Notes under the pieces: generated by a model
What the model saw: only the letters and a program-made list of their open reading frames with translations
Told to the model about the DNA's origin: nothing
Database searches by the model: none
Source of the DNA: Brevibacillus sp042683565
GTDB taxonomy: Bacteria > Bacillota > Bacilli > Brevibacillales > Brevibacillaceae
NCBI RefSeq assembly: GCF_042683565.1
Contig: NZ_JBHUJW010000041.1
Span: forward strand, 216,358 to 280,357
Direction of reading: 5' to 3'
Length of the DNA: 64,000 bases
In this document: positions 50,857 to 59,296 of the stretch, in pieces
How positions within the stretch are numbered: the first letter of the stretch is position 1
Layout of the letters: each line of letters begins with the position of its first letter
Made by a program: the position numbers and the translations under genes

Positions 50857-50885
50857 TTGAATATTCGGAAAAATAGCACTATACT
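50857..50885 (+). promoter_or_regulatory. Promoter of menC with overlapping CodY-like box
   Basis: TTGAAT, 17 bases, TATACT. AATATTCGGAAAAAT at 50860-50874 matches the CodY consensus at 12 of 15 positions and covers the end of the -35 and the spacer, so CodY would repress. The predicted leader of about 165 nt up to 51058 shows a CTGGCG/CGCCAG pairing but no riboswitch I recognise. Confidence 0.6.
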
Positions 50886-51058
50886 TCAGGTAGAGACAAA
50901 ACTGGAAAATATACATAAGAAACGAAATGAGAGAATCCGCAAATATTTTCCCAAACTGACGAATCAGCAGAGGCTGGCGGCAAAGTCTAATTTGACTGAG
51001 CCCAGGCAGGTCGCCAGTCGGCAAAGATCCCCGTTTGTCTGCGAGAAAGGGTGAAAGC

Positions 51059-52177
51059 ATGAAAATCGAACGGATTGAAGTGCAGCATTTGCAAATGCCG
51101 CTGCGCTTTCGCTTTGAGACCAGCTTCGGCACTACAACTGTAAAAGACTTCCTGCTCATTTCCGTATACGGCGAGGGGGCTGTCGGATACGGCGAGAGCG
51201 TGGCCATGCCCGATCCTTTTTACAATGAGGAGACGACCGAGACTGTCTGGTATATGCTTGAGAAGTTTCTCATTCCGCGCCTGTTTGCCCAGCCGATTGA
51301 GACTCCGGAAGATGTCGAGAAGCTCTTCGCACCAATCCGGCGTAACAACATGGCGAAGTCAGCCCTGGAAGGCGCGATCTGGGACCTTTCCAGCAAGCAG
51401 AAAGGCATCTCGCTGGCGAAAGCGCTGGGCGGGACAAGGTCGCTGATCGATGTGGGCATCAGCATCGGAATCGAGCCGACCGCCGATGACGTGCTGCAGC
51501 GAGTGGAGCGGGCGCTCGCGGACGGCTACAAAAAAATCAAGGTCAAGATCAAGCCGGGCTTCGACGTACAGGTCGTCGAAGGAATCCGCAAACGCTTTGG
51601 CGATGACGTCCCGCTGATGGCAGACGCCAACTCGGCGTATACGCTGGAGCATCTGGCGATCATGAAGGAGCTGGACCAGTACGGGCTAATCATGATCGAG
51701 CAGCCGCTCGCGCACGACGACATCATCGACCACGCCAAGCTGCAGGCGCAGCTGAAAACGCCGATCTGCCTCGATGAGAGCATCCACAGCGCCGAAGATG
51801 CGAGAAAAGCGATCGAACTGGGCAGCTGCGGCATCATCAACATCAAGATCGGCCGCGTCGGCGGACTGACGGAGTCCAAACGCATCCACGATCTTTGCCA
51901 ATCGCATGGCATTCCGGTATGGTGCGGAGGCATGGTCGAGTCCGGCGTTGGCCGCGCCCACAACGTCGCCATCACCTCGCTGCCGAACTTCACCATCCCG
52001 GGCGATACAGCCGCTTCGAGCCGCTACTGGGAGCAGGATATTATCGAGCCTGGCGTCGAACTGGTCGCTCCTGGGCAGCTCGCCGTACCGGATCAGCCCG
52101 GCATCGGCTACGCCGTCAACCCGCAGGCGGTGGGGAAATACGTCATCCGTTCTGCCAGCTATCGTCCGTCCAAATAA
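51059..52177 (+). CDS. menC: o-Succinylbenzoate synthase / N-succinylamino acid racemase
   Basis: 372 residues (ATG at 51059 after AAAGGGTG). Enolase superfamily: N-terminal capping domain with MPLRFRFETSFGTTTVKDFL, then the barrel. The catalytic lysine pair is in KKIKVKIKPG, metal ligands are the Asp of LMADANSAY, the Glu of IMIEQPLAHDD and the Asp of CLDESIHS, and the second catalytic lysine is in IINIKIGRVGG. The end GVELVAPGQLAVPDQPGIGY is typical of the NSAR/OSBS group. In menaquinone synthesis it dehydrates SHCHC to o-succinylbenzoate; many relatives also racemise N-succinyl amino acids. No other men genes adjoin, so racemase activity is an open alternative. Confidence 0.9.
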   Translation: MKIERIEVQHLQMPLRFRFETSFGTTTVKDFLLISVYGEGAVGYGESVAMPDPFYNEETTETVWYMLEKFLIPRLFAQPIETPEDVEKLFAPIRRNNMAKSALEGAIWDLSSKQKGISLAKALGGTRSLIDVGISIGIEPTADDVLQRVERALADGYKKIKVKIKPGFDVQVVEGIRKRFGDDVPLMADANSAYTLEHLAIMKELDQYGLIMIEQPLAHDDIIDHAKLQAQLKTPICLDESIHSAEDARKAIELGSCGIINIKIGRVGGLTESKRIHDLCQSHGIPVWCGGMVESGVGRAHNVAITSLPNFTIPGDTAASSRYWEQDIIEPGVELVAPGQLAVPDQPGIGYAVNPQAVGKYVIRSASYRPSK

Positions 52178-52232
52178 CCAAAAGGAAGGCAAAAAGCGCA
52201 CACTCGTCGTCAGCGGGTACGGGGCAGAGCAC

Positions 52233-52340
52233 GTGGGGAGTGCCGTTGTCTCCGGCTGGCTGGCCGCCTTTGGGCTGGCGGCAGGGCTGCTCTGGCTATG
52301 GAGCGGACATCGGATGGAACGACAGAGAGCAAATTACTAA
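52233..52340 (+). CDS. Possible 35-residue membrane peptide
   Basis: A GTG behind ACGGGG opens VGSAVVSGWLAAFGLAAGLL then WLWSGHRMERQRANY: one clear hydrophobic helix with a basic tail. The frame is open upstream to inside menC without a better start. A terminator-like hairpin follows. Low certainty. Confidence 0.35.
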   Translation: MGSAVVSGWLAAFGLAAGLLWLWSGHRMERQRANY

Positions 52341-52361
52341 CCACAAACAAATACGAGGAAA

Positions 52362-52412
52362 CAGGATATCCCTTTGCCGCCGAAACAGCGGTCAGAGGGA
52401 TTTTTGTTTGTG
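52362..52412 (+). terminator. Terminator after menC / the small ORF
   Basis: ATCCCTTTGCCGC / GCGGTCAGAGGGAT stem with TTTTTG after it. Confidence 0.7.
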
Positions 52413-52484
52413 CCGTTTTGGCCTGGGCCACAGGACAGTTCTAGCCACAAGCGCAGACACATGCCTGATTACTAAATATAACTG

Positions 52485-52512
52485 TTGAAAAAGTATGACA
52501 ACATACTATACA
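52485..52512 (+). promoter_or_regulatory. Promoter and embedded operator of the second MFS gene
   Basis: TTGAAA, 16 bases, TATACA. The spacer contains GTATGACAACATAC (52493-52506), a 5-4-5 inverted repeat placed exactly where a repressor would block the polymerase. No regulator gene adjoins. Confidence 0.55.
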
Positions 52513-52545
52513 ATGAATTAAAATGGAAAGAGCAGGAAGATGCGG

Positions 52546-53841
52546 ATGAGAGAACTGTGGGGACAACGCGCCTTTCGCTGGTACTGGCTGGGGATGTTTT
52601 TGTCCAGTCTGGGCGATCAGTTTGGCTGGATGGGGCTGACGTGGTTTGTCATGAAAAAGACTGGGTCCTCAGCTGCGATGGGCGGGGTGATTCTCGCGTA
52701 CATGCTGCCAGCTGTCTTCTCGGGACTGGTTGCGGGTGTGCTGCTGGATCGGTACGACCGGAGAAAACTGATCATGTTCGACAATGCCGCCCGGGGGACG
52801 ATCTTCGTCAGCCTCGTCGTTTTGCTGCAGATCGAGCAGATGCGGCTTGAGGCGATCTACCTGCTGATCGTCATCGCAGGAATATTGTCCCCGCTTAGTG
52901 CAGCCGGGGCGCAGACGCTGCTGCCGCGGCTGGTGCCCGACCCACGCCATTTGGTCAAGGCAAACGGGGTCATGGAAAGCCAGTGGCAGATCGTGTATAT
53001 GTTTGGGCCTGCTCTGGCTGGCGTTTTGATCGGCTGGATCGGGGAAGCGTACGTGCTGCTGATCGATGCGGTGAGCTTTTTCGTCTGTGCGCTCTGCTTT
53101 TCGCGCCTGCCGAAGTCATTGACCACGCCCGCAGTTGCCGAGGGGGGTGTGCAGGAAAAAGCCGGCTCGTACGTCCGCTCCCTGGTACGTGACATGCGGA
53201 CCGGATACCGTTACCTGTTTGGACGCAGGCCGATGCTGCTGCTCGTGATCTTCACCTTTTTGTTCAATATGGCTTACGGACCTGTGGAGGTCGCCTTGCC
53301 GCTTTACGCGGGCCAAGATTTGGACGGCGGGTCAGTGGCTCTGGGGATGCTCTGGTCTTCTCTGGCGATGGGGGCTTTGCTGGGCTCCCTGTTATTCTCG
53401 ACCATGACGTGGAAGTATCCGCTGGGAGCGACACTGGCGGGGATTATCGCTGCGTGGGGGATCACGATGCTTCCGCTCGCTCTGTTTTCACGGCTGGATA
53501 TCGCCTTGCTGGCTATGGCGCTGGCAGGCTTCAGCTTCGCGCCGTACAACATTTTGTACCGAAGCTTTTTGCAAAAGCATGTCCCCGATTCGCTGCTGGG
53601 ACGGGTGATGACCAGCATCCGAACGATTACGGGTACAGGCATGCCGATTGGAGCCGCGGTCTCCGGCTTGTTGATCCCGCTTTTAGGCGTGCAAGGCTTG
53701 TTTGGTGCGGGAGCGGTCGCCTGCCTGATTTGCGGGGGAGCCGCGTTTGTGCTGCTGCGGCGGCTCGAAGACGAATCACTTGCGGTTGAGGAGGGGAGCG
53801 AGGAGCCGCTTCACGCGATTCGGCAGGAGGGCGTAGAGTAA
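52546..53841 (+). CDS. MFS efflux transporter (DHA3-type)
   Basis: 431 residues, twelve predicted helices. The start at 52546 is eight bases after AGGA; ATG 52540 is too close. Begins WGQRAFRWYWLGMFLSSLGD QFGWMGLTWFVM, typical of the macrolide-efflux-like DHA3 group, with LVAGVLLDRYDRRKLIMFDN as motif A, GAQTLLPRLVPDPRHLVKAN as the conserved helix 4-5 region, and a central cytoplasmic loop (LPKSLTTPAVAEGGVQEKAG). It should export drugs or metabolites by proton exchange. The end of the gene overlaps the end of the convergent SDR gene by 66 bp. Confidence 0.92.
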   Translation: MRELWGQRAFRWYWLGMFLSSLGDQFGWMGLTWFVMKKTGSSAAMGGVILAYMLPAVFSGLVAGVLLDRYDRRKLIMFDNAARGTIFVSLVVLLQIEQMRLEAIYLLIVIAGILSPLSAAGAQTLLPRLVPDPRHLVKANGVMESQWQIVYMFGPALAGVLIGWIGEAYVLLIDAVSFFVCALCFSRLPKSLTTPAVAEGGVQEKAGSYVRSLVRDMRTGYRYLFGRRPMLLLVIFTFLFNMAYGPVEVALPLYAGQDLDGGSVALGMLWSSLAMGALLGSLLFSTMTWKYPLGATLAGIIAAWGITMLPLALFSRLDIALLAMALAGFSFAPYNILYRSFLQKHVPDSLLGRVMTSIRTITGTGMPIGAAVSGLLIPLLGVQGLFGAGAVACLICGGAAFVLLRRLEDESLAVEEGSEEPLHAIRQEGVE

Positions 53842-54561
53842 AGACAGGGAATGGAGCCGCAAAGGCATCGCCACTTCCGGTTTGCGCCGGTCTACTGCAC
53901 GAACGATTCCCCTGGCGGTTTCCTCGGGAGTGAGCAGGTAGCGGCTTACTTTGCTCCTATATGTGCCTGTCCGGTCCGCCCGGACGAGAAAAGGCGTATC
54001 GATTGGTCCTGGCATGGCGCAGGTGACGTGAATGCCGTGCCCGGACAGCTCGTGCCGCAAGCCTTCGCTGAAGCGGATGACGGCTGCCTTGCTGGCCGCG
54101 TAGACAGCCGCCTTCGAGGTAGCGACATGTCCTGCCAGCGAGGCGATGTTGACGATGTGCCCGCTGCGCTGCTGCATCATCGCAGGCAAGAAGGCGCGGG
54201 TCGTGTACATGACGCCGTCGATGTTGGTCGCCAGCATCTCCTCCAGCTCTGCAAGCCGCATTTCGGACAAAGGCGCAAAGACAGCAATGCCTGCATTGTT
54301 GTATAAAAGGTCGCAGCGTCCGAAGCGGACCTGCACCCATGCAGCCAGCTGCCGGGCAGCATCATTGTCCGTGACATCCAGCAGGCGGGTGTGCAGCCGT
54401 TCGTTTTGCCGATGCTCCAGATCCAGGGCTTGCAAGCTTTCCGCCCGCCGCCCGGTGGCGATGACCACGTCGCCTTTTTCCAGATGCAGGCGGGTCAGCG
54501 CTCGGCCGAGTCCGCTCGCCGCCCCGGTAATGACAACAATTCTCGATCCGATCATGGTCAT
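53776..54561 (-). CDS. Short-chain dehydrogenase/reductase
   Basis: 261 residues from the ATG at 54561 behind AAGGACC. Classical SDR: VVITGAASGLGRALTRLHLE with the TGxxxGxG cofactor loop, TGRRAESL with an Arg at the position that favours NADPH, LLDVTD, LLYNNAGIAVFAPLSEM, GHIVNIASLAGHVATSKAAV with the catalytic Ser, YAASKAAVIRFSEGL with Tyr and Lys, and MPGPIDTPFL. The C-terminus (LRLHSLSLLYALLPNRVKRL) is basic and hydrophobic, possibly membrane-associating. It is convergent with and overlaps the MFS gene. The substrate is unknown. Confidence 0.92.
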   Translation of the reverse strand: MTMIGSRIVVITGAASGLGRALTRLHLEKGDVVIATGRRAESLQALDLEHRQNERLHTRLLDVTDNDAARQLAAWVQVRFGRCDLLYNNAGIAVFAPLSEMRLAELEEMLATNIDGVMYTTRAFLPAMMQQRSGHIVNIASLAGHVATSKAAVYAASKAAVIRFSEGLRHELSGHGIHVTCAMPGPIDTPFLVRADRTGTYRSKVSRYLLTPEETARGIVRAVDRRKPEVAMPLRLHSLSLLYALLPNRVKRLLAPLLNRK

Positions 54562-54665
54562 GAGAGGGTCCTTTCTTACGTATTTTAGCCAATCGCTTTT
54601 TTCTGCGCGGAATGGTATATCCAATGCTTTAGTGGTGAAGGATAGCCCCTAGGGGGTGAAAACAT

Positions 54666-54878
54666 ATGCCAGCAGTCAAATGCAGCGTAGCGAATTGTGA
54701 GTATTGGGCGGACGGCAACCGGTGCAGTGCAGACGAGATCATGGTGGAAATCGACGCACATGCAAACGCCGGTTACAAAACGGAATTTGCTTCCGAGAAC
54801 AACAACCACCAAGATCGGGCAACCAAATCGTCTGAAACCTGTTGCCTGACATTCAGGCCGAAAAAATCCGGCAAGTAG
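54666..54878 (+). CDS. DUF1540 Cys-rich protein
   Basis: 70 residues behind GGGGTGA. The motif VKCSVANCEYWADGNRCSAD near the start, with a conserved cysteine pair CC later (SSETCCLTF), is the DUF1540 pattern CxVxxCxY...N.C. Such proteins probably bind zinc and are common in spore formers; the function is unknown. Monocistronic with a terminator. Confidence 0.88.
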   Translation: MPAVKCSVANCEYWADGNRCSADEIMVEIDAHANAGYKTEFASENNNHQDRATKSSETCCLTFRPKKSGK

Positions 54879-54889
54879 GGCATTCGGCG

Positions 54890-54933
54890 CAAAAAAGACG
54901 TATCCCTTGTCGAGGCGATACGTCTTTTTGCCG
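54890..54933. terminator. Bidirectional terminator
   Basis: AAAAAAGACGTATC ... GATACGTCTTTTT arms between the DUF1540 gene and the convergent 5'-nucleotidase gene. Confidence 0.9.
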
Positions 54934-54940
54934 TTCCTCT

Positions 54941-55531
54941 TCAGACGCTTGTCCACTCCTGTTGCAGCAGCTGCACTTTTTCCTGGACTTCATTCCACGT
55001 AGCGACACGGTGGATCAGCGGGGGCAGCGCTCCCTGGTTGTAAGGGGTGTCAAATAAAAAGACGGGAATTTGCAAGCCTTCGGAGAGCTGGAGAGCATTT
55101 TCCAACCGATCCTCCAAAAACAGGTCGACCCCCCATCTTTTTGCTGCTGACAGCTTGTCGTGGGAGCCGATCAGATCGATCTCATGATAGGGGATGTCAT
55201 AACGGACAAACCAATTTATGGTGACATCGCGGTGGCGGGATTCCCGCGCGCTGATGTAGACCAGCTTGAACCGGGAGTGCCAGGACCGCAAAATGTGATC
55301 GGCGTTTCCGTGGACAGGCGCTTCGTCATACAAACGTTCCCCGTTCTCGTCCAGCCATCTGTCGAATTCCTCATCCGTGATCTGGTACACGTTGGCCAGG
55401 TTGTATTCGTAGCAGTCTTCGTATCGCAAATCTTTGCCAAAGCTCTCGTTCATCAGGGGGACAATACTGCTGGGTGACGTCACTGTGCCGTCGATATCAA
55501 TGCCAATCGTTAGGACTTTCTCAGGTTTCAT
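54941..55531 (-). CDS. HAD-family 5'(3')-deoxyribonucleotidase-like protein
   Basis: 196 residues behind GGAGG. HAD fold: TIGIDIDGTVTSPSSIV carries the two catalytic aspartates (DxD), LVYISARESRHRD the motif II Ser/Arg, and GVDLFLEDRLENALQLSEG the motif IV acidic residues with DKLSAAKRW as motif III lysine. It matches the NT5C/YqfW group, which dephosphorylates nucleoside monophosphates in the cytoplasm. Transcribed alone. Confidence 0.88.
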   Translation of the reverse strand: MKPEKVLTIGIDIDGTVTSPSSIVPLMNESFGKDLRYEDCYEYNLANVYQITDEEFDRWLDENGERLYDEAPVHGNADHILRSWHSRFKLVYISARESRHRDVTINWFVRYDIPYHEIDLIGSHDKLSAAKRWGVDLFLEDRLENALQLSEGLQIPVFLFDTPYNQGALPPLIHRVATWNEVQEKVQLLQQEWTSV

Positions 55532-55626
55532 CCTCTCGCCTCCAGTTTAAATTGTACACTGAAGGCAGAGAATAAGGCTACCTTCCTTCACTAACAAATC
55601 CTTTGTGAAAAGGGGCTGAGCATGCC

Positions 55627-56205
55627 ATGGCGGACCGAGACGAACGTATGACTGCGAAGCGGAAGGAAGATACCGGCTTTTCCGAGACAGTAGATGCCCA
55701 CGACGCCGAGTTCGCTGCCGAGACATGGACCGAAGCTGCTTTTGCTGAACACGAGGGGCAGACAGCGAAGCGAAACATCCAGTATGATCCGCTGACACGG
55801 ACCGAACGCTATACAGGCGAGGTGGACGAGGCGGACGATTTTTCAGAGCGGCTGGACGGAGTCGACCGCACGCGCGAAGAGAGCTATCACGCTTCGGAAG
55901 TGCGGGATGACGACGTCGAGACGGCTGCAGAGATTGCCGAACCCATTCCGGTTCGACGCACTGCACGTGAGGCACCTGACGAAGACAGCCGGGAGAGCGG
56001 CGCAAGCGGGATCGGGATGACGGGGCTCGGTTTGTCCATCCTGTCCCTGTTTTTAATGCCGTATCTCATTGCGCCCGTTGGGATGGTGCTGGGCTATCTG
56101 GCGTATCGGCGCGGTTCCCGAACGCTGGGGGCGTGGGCGATGATTGTCGGTGCAATCGCCATTTTGGGTGCGCTGGTGATCTATCCGTTCTACACGGCCC
56201 GATAG
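55627..56205 (+). CDS. Membrane protein with DUF4190-like C-terminus
   Basis: 192 residues from the ATG at 55627 (AAAAGGGGCTGAG upstream). The first 125 residues are acidic, charged and probably disordered (EDTGFSETVDAHDAEFAAET, TREESYHASEVRDDDVETAA). Two membrane helices follow (GMTGLGLSILSLFLMPYLIA and AWAMIVGAIAILGALVIYPF), separated by GYLAYRRGSRTLG; this is the DUF4190 arrangement. It may be a small tail-anchored membrane adaptor. Function unknown. Confidence 0.82.
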   Translation: MADRDERMTAKRKEDTGFSETVDAHDAEFAAETWTEAAFAEHEGQTAKRNIQYDPLTRTERYTGEVDEADDFSERLDGVDRTREESYHASEVRDDDVETAAEIAEPIPVRRTAREAPDEDSRESGASGIGMTGLGLSILSLFLMPYLIAPVGMVLGYLAYRRGSRTLGAWAMIVGAIAILGALVIYPFYTAR

Positions 56206-56223
56206 GCAGCCTGTTCCCGGAAA

Positions 56224-56257
56224 AACCTCTCCAGAGTGTAACTGGAGAGGCTTTTCT
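56224..56257 (+). terminator. Rho-independent terminator
   Basis: CCTCTCCAG / CTGGAGAGG stem followed by CTTTTCT, between convergent genes. Confidence 0.85.
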
Positions 56258-56262
56258 GCTTG

Positions 56263-56793
56263 TCAACGGTACAGCGTGGAGAAAAAAGGCGTGATCGCCG
56301 CAAGCACGGCATCGCGAAAGACGTCAGCGCGACGGATGCGGTCTTTTGTGAGCAAACCGTACGCCCCTCCCTGATGATTGCTCCCTGTCGTTCCGCTCCA
56401 CTCGTCGATAATCACCCGCAGCTCGATCTGTTCCTGCCGAATCCGCTCCACGGCCCGGTTGGGAATGGGAAAGGACAGCCCCCGTCCCAATTGCAGCTCT
56501 GACCCGTTCCAGGCGGCGCACACCGAGATAAGATGCCATTGCCTGGTGTACCGCTCGTCGTACATGAGTCCGCCTTCCAGCCCGAGGCCGATATCGCACT
56601 GGGGCAGACGGGCGAGCACCGTTTTTGCCCGGTGAATCGCCCCTTCGATCGTCTCCGCCTCCGACATCGGTTGGGCAGATATGCCTGACGGGACAGACAG
56701 GCAGATGGGCTCGCTGCCTGTAGCCAGACGGACGGCCGTCTTTTTGGCCTCGTTCGTGGTGCCCAGCGCATAACGATATGCGGAAAAATCCAT
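56263..56793 (-). CDS. DUF84 NTPase (inosine/xanthosine triphosphatase-like)
   Basis: 176 residues behind AAGGAGGAG. The fold of the ITPase/DUF84 family is recognised from YALGTTNEAKKTAVRLA, the QPMSEAETIEGAIHRAKTVL signature with conserved Glu and Ala, DIGLGLEGGLMYDE with the Glu-Gly-Gly, and the end GGAYGLLTKDRIRRADVFRD AVLAAITPF. Members remove non-canonical (deaminated) purine NTPs before they enter nucleic acids. Some residues of the E. coli YjjX active site cannot be checked by eye. Confidence 0.85.
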   Translation of the reverse strand: MDFSAYRYALGTTNEAKKTAVRLATGSEPICLSVPSGISAQPMSEAETIEGAIHRAKTVLARLPQCDIGLGLEGGLMYDERYTRQWHLISVCAAWNGSELQLGRGLSFPIPNRAVERIRQEQIELRVIIDEWSGTTGSNHQGGAYGLLTKDRIRRADVFRDAVLAAITPFFSTLYR

Positions 56794-56918
56794 GCGACAC
56801 TCCTCCTTGACGCCGATAAACTAGTGGTAGTATACCACTTCCCCACAGACGAGTGTGATGTGTTAAGATAGGGCTTATACAAGAGACAGAAATCTTAAGA
56901 GAAAAAGAGGAGAGGATC

Positions 56919-57779
56919 ATGAAGTTTACCAAATTGCATGGTCTAGGAAACGATTACGTATACGTCAACGGTTTCGCGGAAGACCTGACAGGTGTGGATC
57001 TCCCCGAGCTGGCCAGGCGGGTGAGCGATCGCCATTTCGGGATCGGCGGAGACGGCCTGATACTGATCCTGCCTTCAGAACGCGCGGATTTTCGGATGCG
57101 TGTGTTCAACCACGACGGAAGTGAAGCGAAAAACTGCGGGAACGGCTTGCGATGTGTCAGTAAATACGTGTTCGATTACGGCTTGACGGATCAACGTACA
57201 TTTTCCGTGGAGACGCTGGGAGGAATTGTCAAGCCAGTCGTTTCGCTGGATGAGAGTGGCAAGGTGAATCTGGTGACGATTGACATGGGCGAGCCGCGAT
57301 TTGAGCGTGCCTCGATCCCGATGACGGGCATACCGGAAGAAAAGGCGCTTGAGGAAACAATCGAGGTAGACGGAGAAGCCTTCACGATGACAGCTGTATC
57401 GATGGGCAATCCGCACGCGGTTTTGTTCATGGACGAGGTGCTGGACGAAGACGTGCTCAAATACGGTCCCAAAATCGAATTTCACGAATGGTTTCCGGAG
57501 CGGACCAATGTCGAGTTCATCCAGATTCTCGACCGTGAAGAAATTTTGTTCCGCGTCTGGGAGCGGGGCTCCGGCGTTACACTGGCGTGTGGTACCGGCG
57601 CATGTGCAGCTGCAGTCGCAGCGATTGTGAGCGGCAGAACCGAACGCAAAGTGACCGTACACCTGGCAGGGGGAGACTTGCTCATCGAGTGGAGAGAGTC
57701 CGACAATCGCGTCTTCATGACGGGGCCTGCGACCGAAGTGTTTTCAGGCGTCTACCATGGTCCGATCCCCTACAAATAG
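56919..57779 (+). CDS. dapF: Diaminopimelate epimerase
   Basis: 286 residues behind AGAGGAGAGG. It begins MKFTKLHGLGNDYVYVNGFA, has the first catalytic cysteine in AKNCGNGLRCVSKYV and the second in LACGTGACAAAVAAI, and the partner residues in MGNPHAVLFMDEV and ERTNVEF. It interconverts LL- and meso-diaminopimelate, supplying peptidoglycan and lysine synthesis. Cytoplasmic. It is monocistronic with a strong terminator. Confidence 0.97.
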   Translation: MKFTKLHGLGNDYVYVNGFAEDLTGVDLPELARRVSDRHFGIGGDGLILILPSERADFRMRVFNHDGSEAKNCGNGLRCVSKYVFDYGLTDQRTFSVETLGGIVKPVVSLDESGKVNLVTIDMGEPRFERASIPMTGIPEEKALEETIEVDGEAFTMTAVSMGNPHAVLFMDEVLDEDVLKYGPKIEFHEWFPERTNVEFIQILDREEILFRVWERGSGVTLACGTGACAAAVAAIVSGRTERKVTVHLAGGDLLIEWRESDNRVFMTGPATEVFSGVYHGPIPYK

Positions 57780-57785
57780 AGAAAG

Positions 57786-57828
57786 AAAAAAACGTTCCGT
57801 CGCGCAAGCAGACTGGAACGTTTTTTTG
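57786..57828. terminator. Bidirectional terminator after dapF
   Basis: AAAAAACGTTCC / GGAACGTTTTTTT arms between dapF and the convergent LysM gene. Confidence 0.9.
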
Positions 57829-57836
57829 TAAGAAAA

Positions 57837-59027
57837 TTACGAACGTCCTGCAGCGATTTTGACGGCTGCCTGATGGTCGGGATCGATCTTGTCGTCATTG
57901 TGGCGCCGGCTGTTCAGGAAGTGAATGTCAAAATGGCCGGTGAAATCGTTGTCCAAAATGTATTCGATGCTGTGCGGCATGGAAGTCATCGATGCGGCAA
58001 TCTGCCTGCCGTTGACGTTTACCAAAACGGGTCTGACTCTCCAGGAGTATTGGCCGCCCCAGATGTCCTTGATCGTAGCGGCGTCAGCAGCGGTGAGCGG
58101 TTCCGTATCGGAATGGGAGGCGCCAATCGTGCGTTTCACCTGGAAGCTTCTCCCCGTCTCAAAGTCGGTCACGGTCGCTACGGCATTGATGGGAAACAAG
58201 TATTGAACGGCCTCAAACCAGTCCAGATATTCTCCGTACTTCGCGCTTTTGACGCTGGTTTCGGGGATGTGGTGCACCGGGATGAGCAGGGTCTGTCCGA
58301 TTTGCAGCTGTGAATTTTCGGTGAGCCTGTTCACTGAAAGCAGCTCCGTCATAGGGATGCCGTGATCGATGGAGATGGTCCACGGCGTATCGCCTCGCAC
58401 GACCTGGTAGCGGATATTTTCGACCCAAGGCTTGGTCGTATCGGCGGGCTGCGTAGACGTAGCCTGCTCTTCCTCTCTGGGTGGTTGGGTGTCGGCTTGT
58501 CCATCCGCCTGCGGGATCAGCAGCTTTTGACCGACGAGGATTTCCGTGGAGGTCAAGTGATTGGCGTCCACGATTGACTGGATGGACACACCCCAGCGGC
58601 TGGCGAGCTTCCACAGCACGTCGCCGCTTTTTACCGTGTACTCGTTCGCTGATGCATCTGTTTTCGGGACCAGCAGCTTTTCCCCGACGATGAGATCATA
58701 CGATGTTCGCTGGTTTATTTCCATCAGCACAGGGATCGTTGTCTGGTGGTCGGCGGCGATTTTCCAGAGGACATCGCCGGATTTTACGGTGTAGACTTGG
58801 GACAGCGGCGGTATGTACAGTGCTTGTCCTGAGTAGATGGTGTCTGTTTGCAGATGATTGGCAATTTTCAGCTGTTCGACAGGGATCTGGTAGCGGTACC
58901 CCAGATTTCCCAACGTATCGCCGGTGGATACGGTGATGGTCTGGGCAAAAGCGGATGTGGCAGGGAGCAGCGCAGCGATCAGGACAGACTGCGCTGTCAG
59001 ACGTTTCCATCGTGTTGTTTTGAACAT
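57837..59027 (-). CDS. Secreted LysM-repeat protein
   Basis: 396 residues from the ATG at 59027 (GAGGAGG five bases upstream). A signal peptide (WKRLTAQSVLIAALLPATSA FA) is followed by four LysM domains: ITVSTGDTLGNLGYRYQIPV, YTVKSGDVLWKIAADHQTTI, YTVKSGDVLWKLASRWGVSI and YQVVRGDTPWTISIDHGIPM, the last after a Pro/Glu/Thr linker. The C-terminal 120 residues (YGEYLDWFEAVQYLFPINAV, GGQYSWRVRPVLVNVNGRQI, HFDIHFLNSRRHNDDKIDPD) form a separate conserved domain found in Bacillota LysM proteins, with a possible metal site in the HFD...H...D residues. It should bind peptidoglycan or spore cortex; no catalytic NlpC or SLT domain is present. Confidence 0.9.
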   Translation of the reverse strand: MFKTTRWKRLTAQSVLIAALLPATSAFAQTITVSTGDTLGNLGYRYQIPVEQLKIANHLQTDTIYSGQALYIPPLSQVYTVKSGDVLWKIAADHQTTIPVLMEINQRTSYDLIVGEKLLVPKTDASANEYTVKSGDVLWKLASRWGVSIQSIVDANHLTSTEILVGQKLLIPQADGQADTQPPREEEQATSTQPADTTKPWVENIRYQVVRGDTPWTISIDHGIPMTELLSVNRLTENSQLQIGQTLLIPVHHIPETSVKSAKYGEYLDWFEAVQYLFPINAVATVTDFETGRSFQVKRTIGASHSDTEPLTAADAATIKDIWGGQYSWRVRPVLVNVNGRQIAASMTSMPHSIEYILDNDFTGHFDIHFLNSRRHNDDKIDPDHQAAVKIAAGRS

Positions 59028-59224
59028 GATAGCCTCCTCGATGCCGTAGCGTAATGGTTGGGATGTTTCTCCTCTATTGTAAATTGCGGCATGGAAGGCT
59101 TTCATCAGGGAAATGAAACCTCAGTTGGATTGATTTTCCACATGTGCTCAGGACGACTCCCTTTTTCTTTTGGGAAATGTGACCAAGGCAGGAGAGAGCA
59201 TGGCTGCGACAGTGCGTACAGACA

Positions 59225-59275
59225 CAAAAATAGCGTGGGCCGCGGCTGTTTGCTACTCGCCTCGTCCACGCTATA
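59225..59275 (-). terminator. Terminator of the coiled-coil micropeptide gene
   Basis: On the minus strand ATAGCGTGG ... CCACGCTAT followed by TTTTTG. The remainder of 59028-59296 shows nothing else I can support. Confidence 0.8.
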
Positions 59276-59296
59276 AAATCCAAATTAAGCGAAAGG

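Noticed and set aside
50857..51054. 65-residue frame upstream of menC
   Set aside because: It starts on the -35 element of the menC promoter and has no ribosome site; the sequence looks like an untranslated leader.
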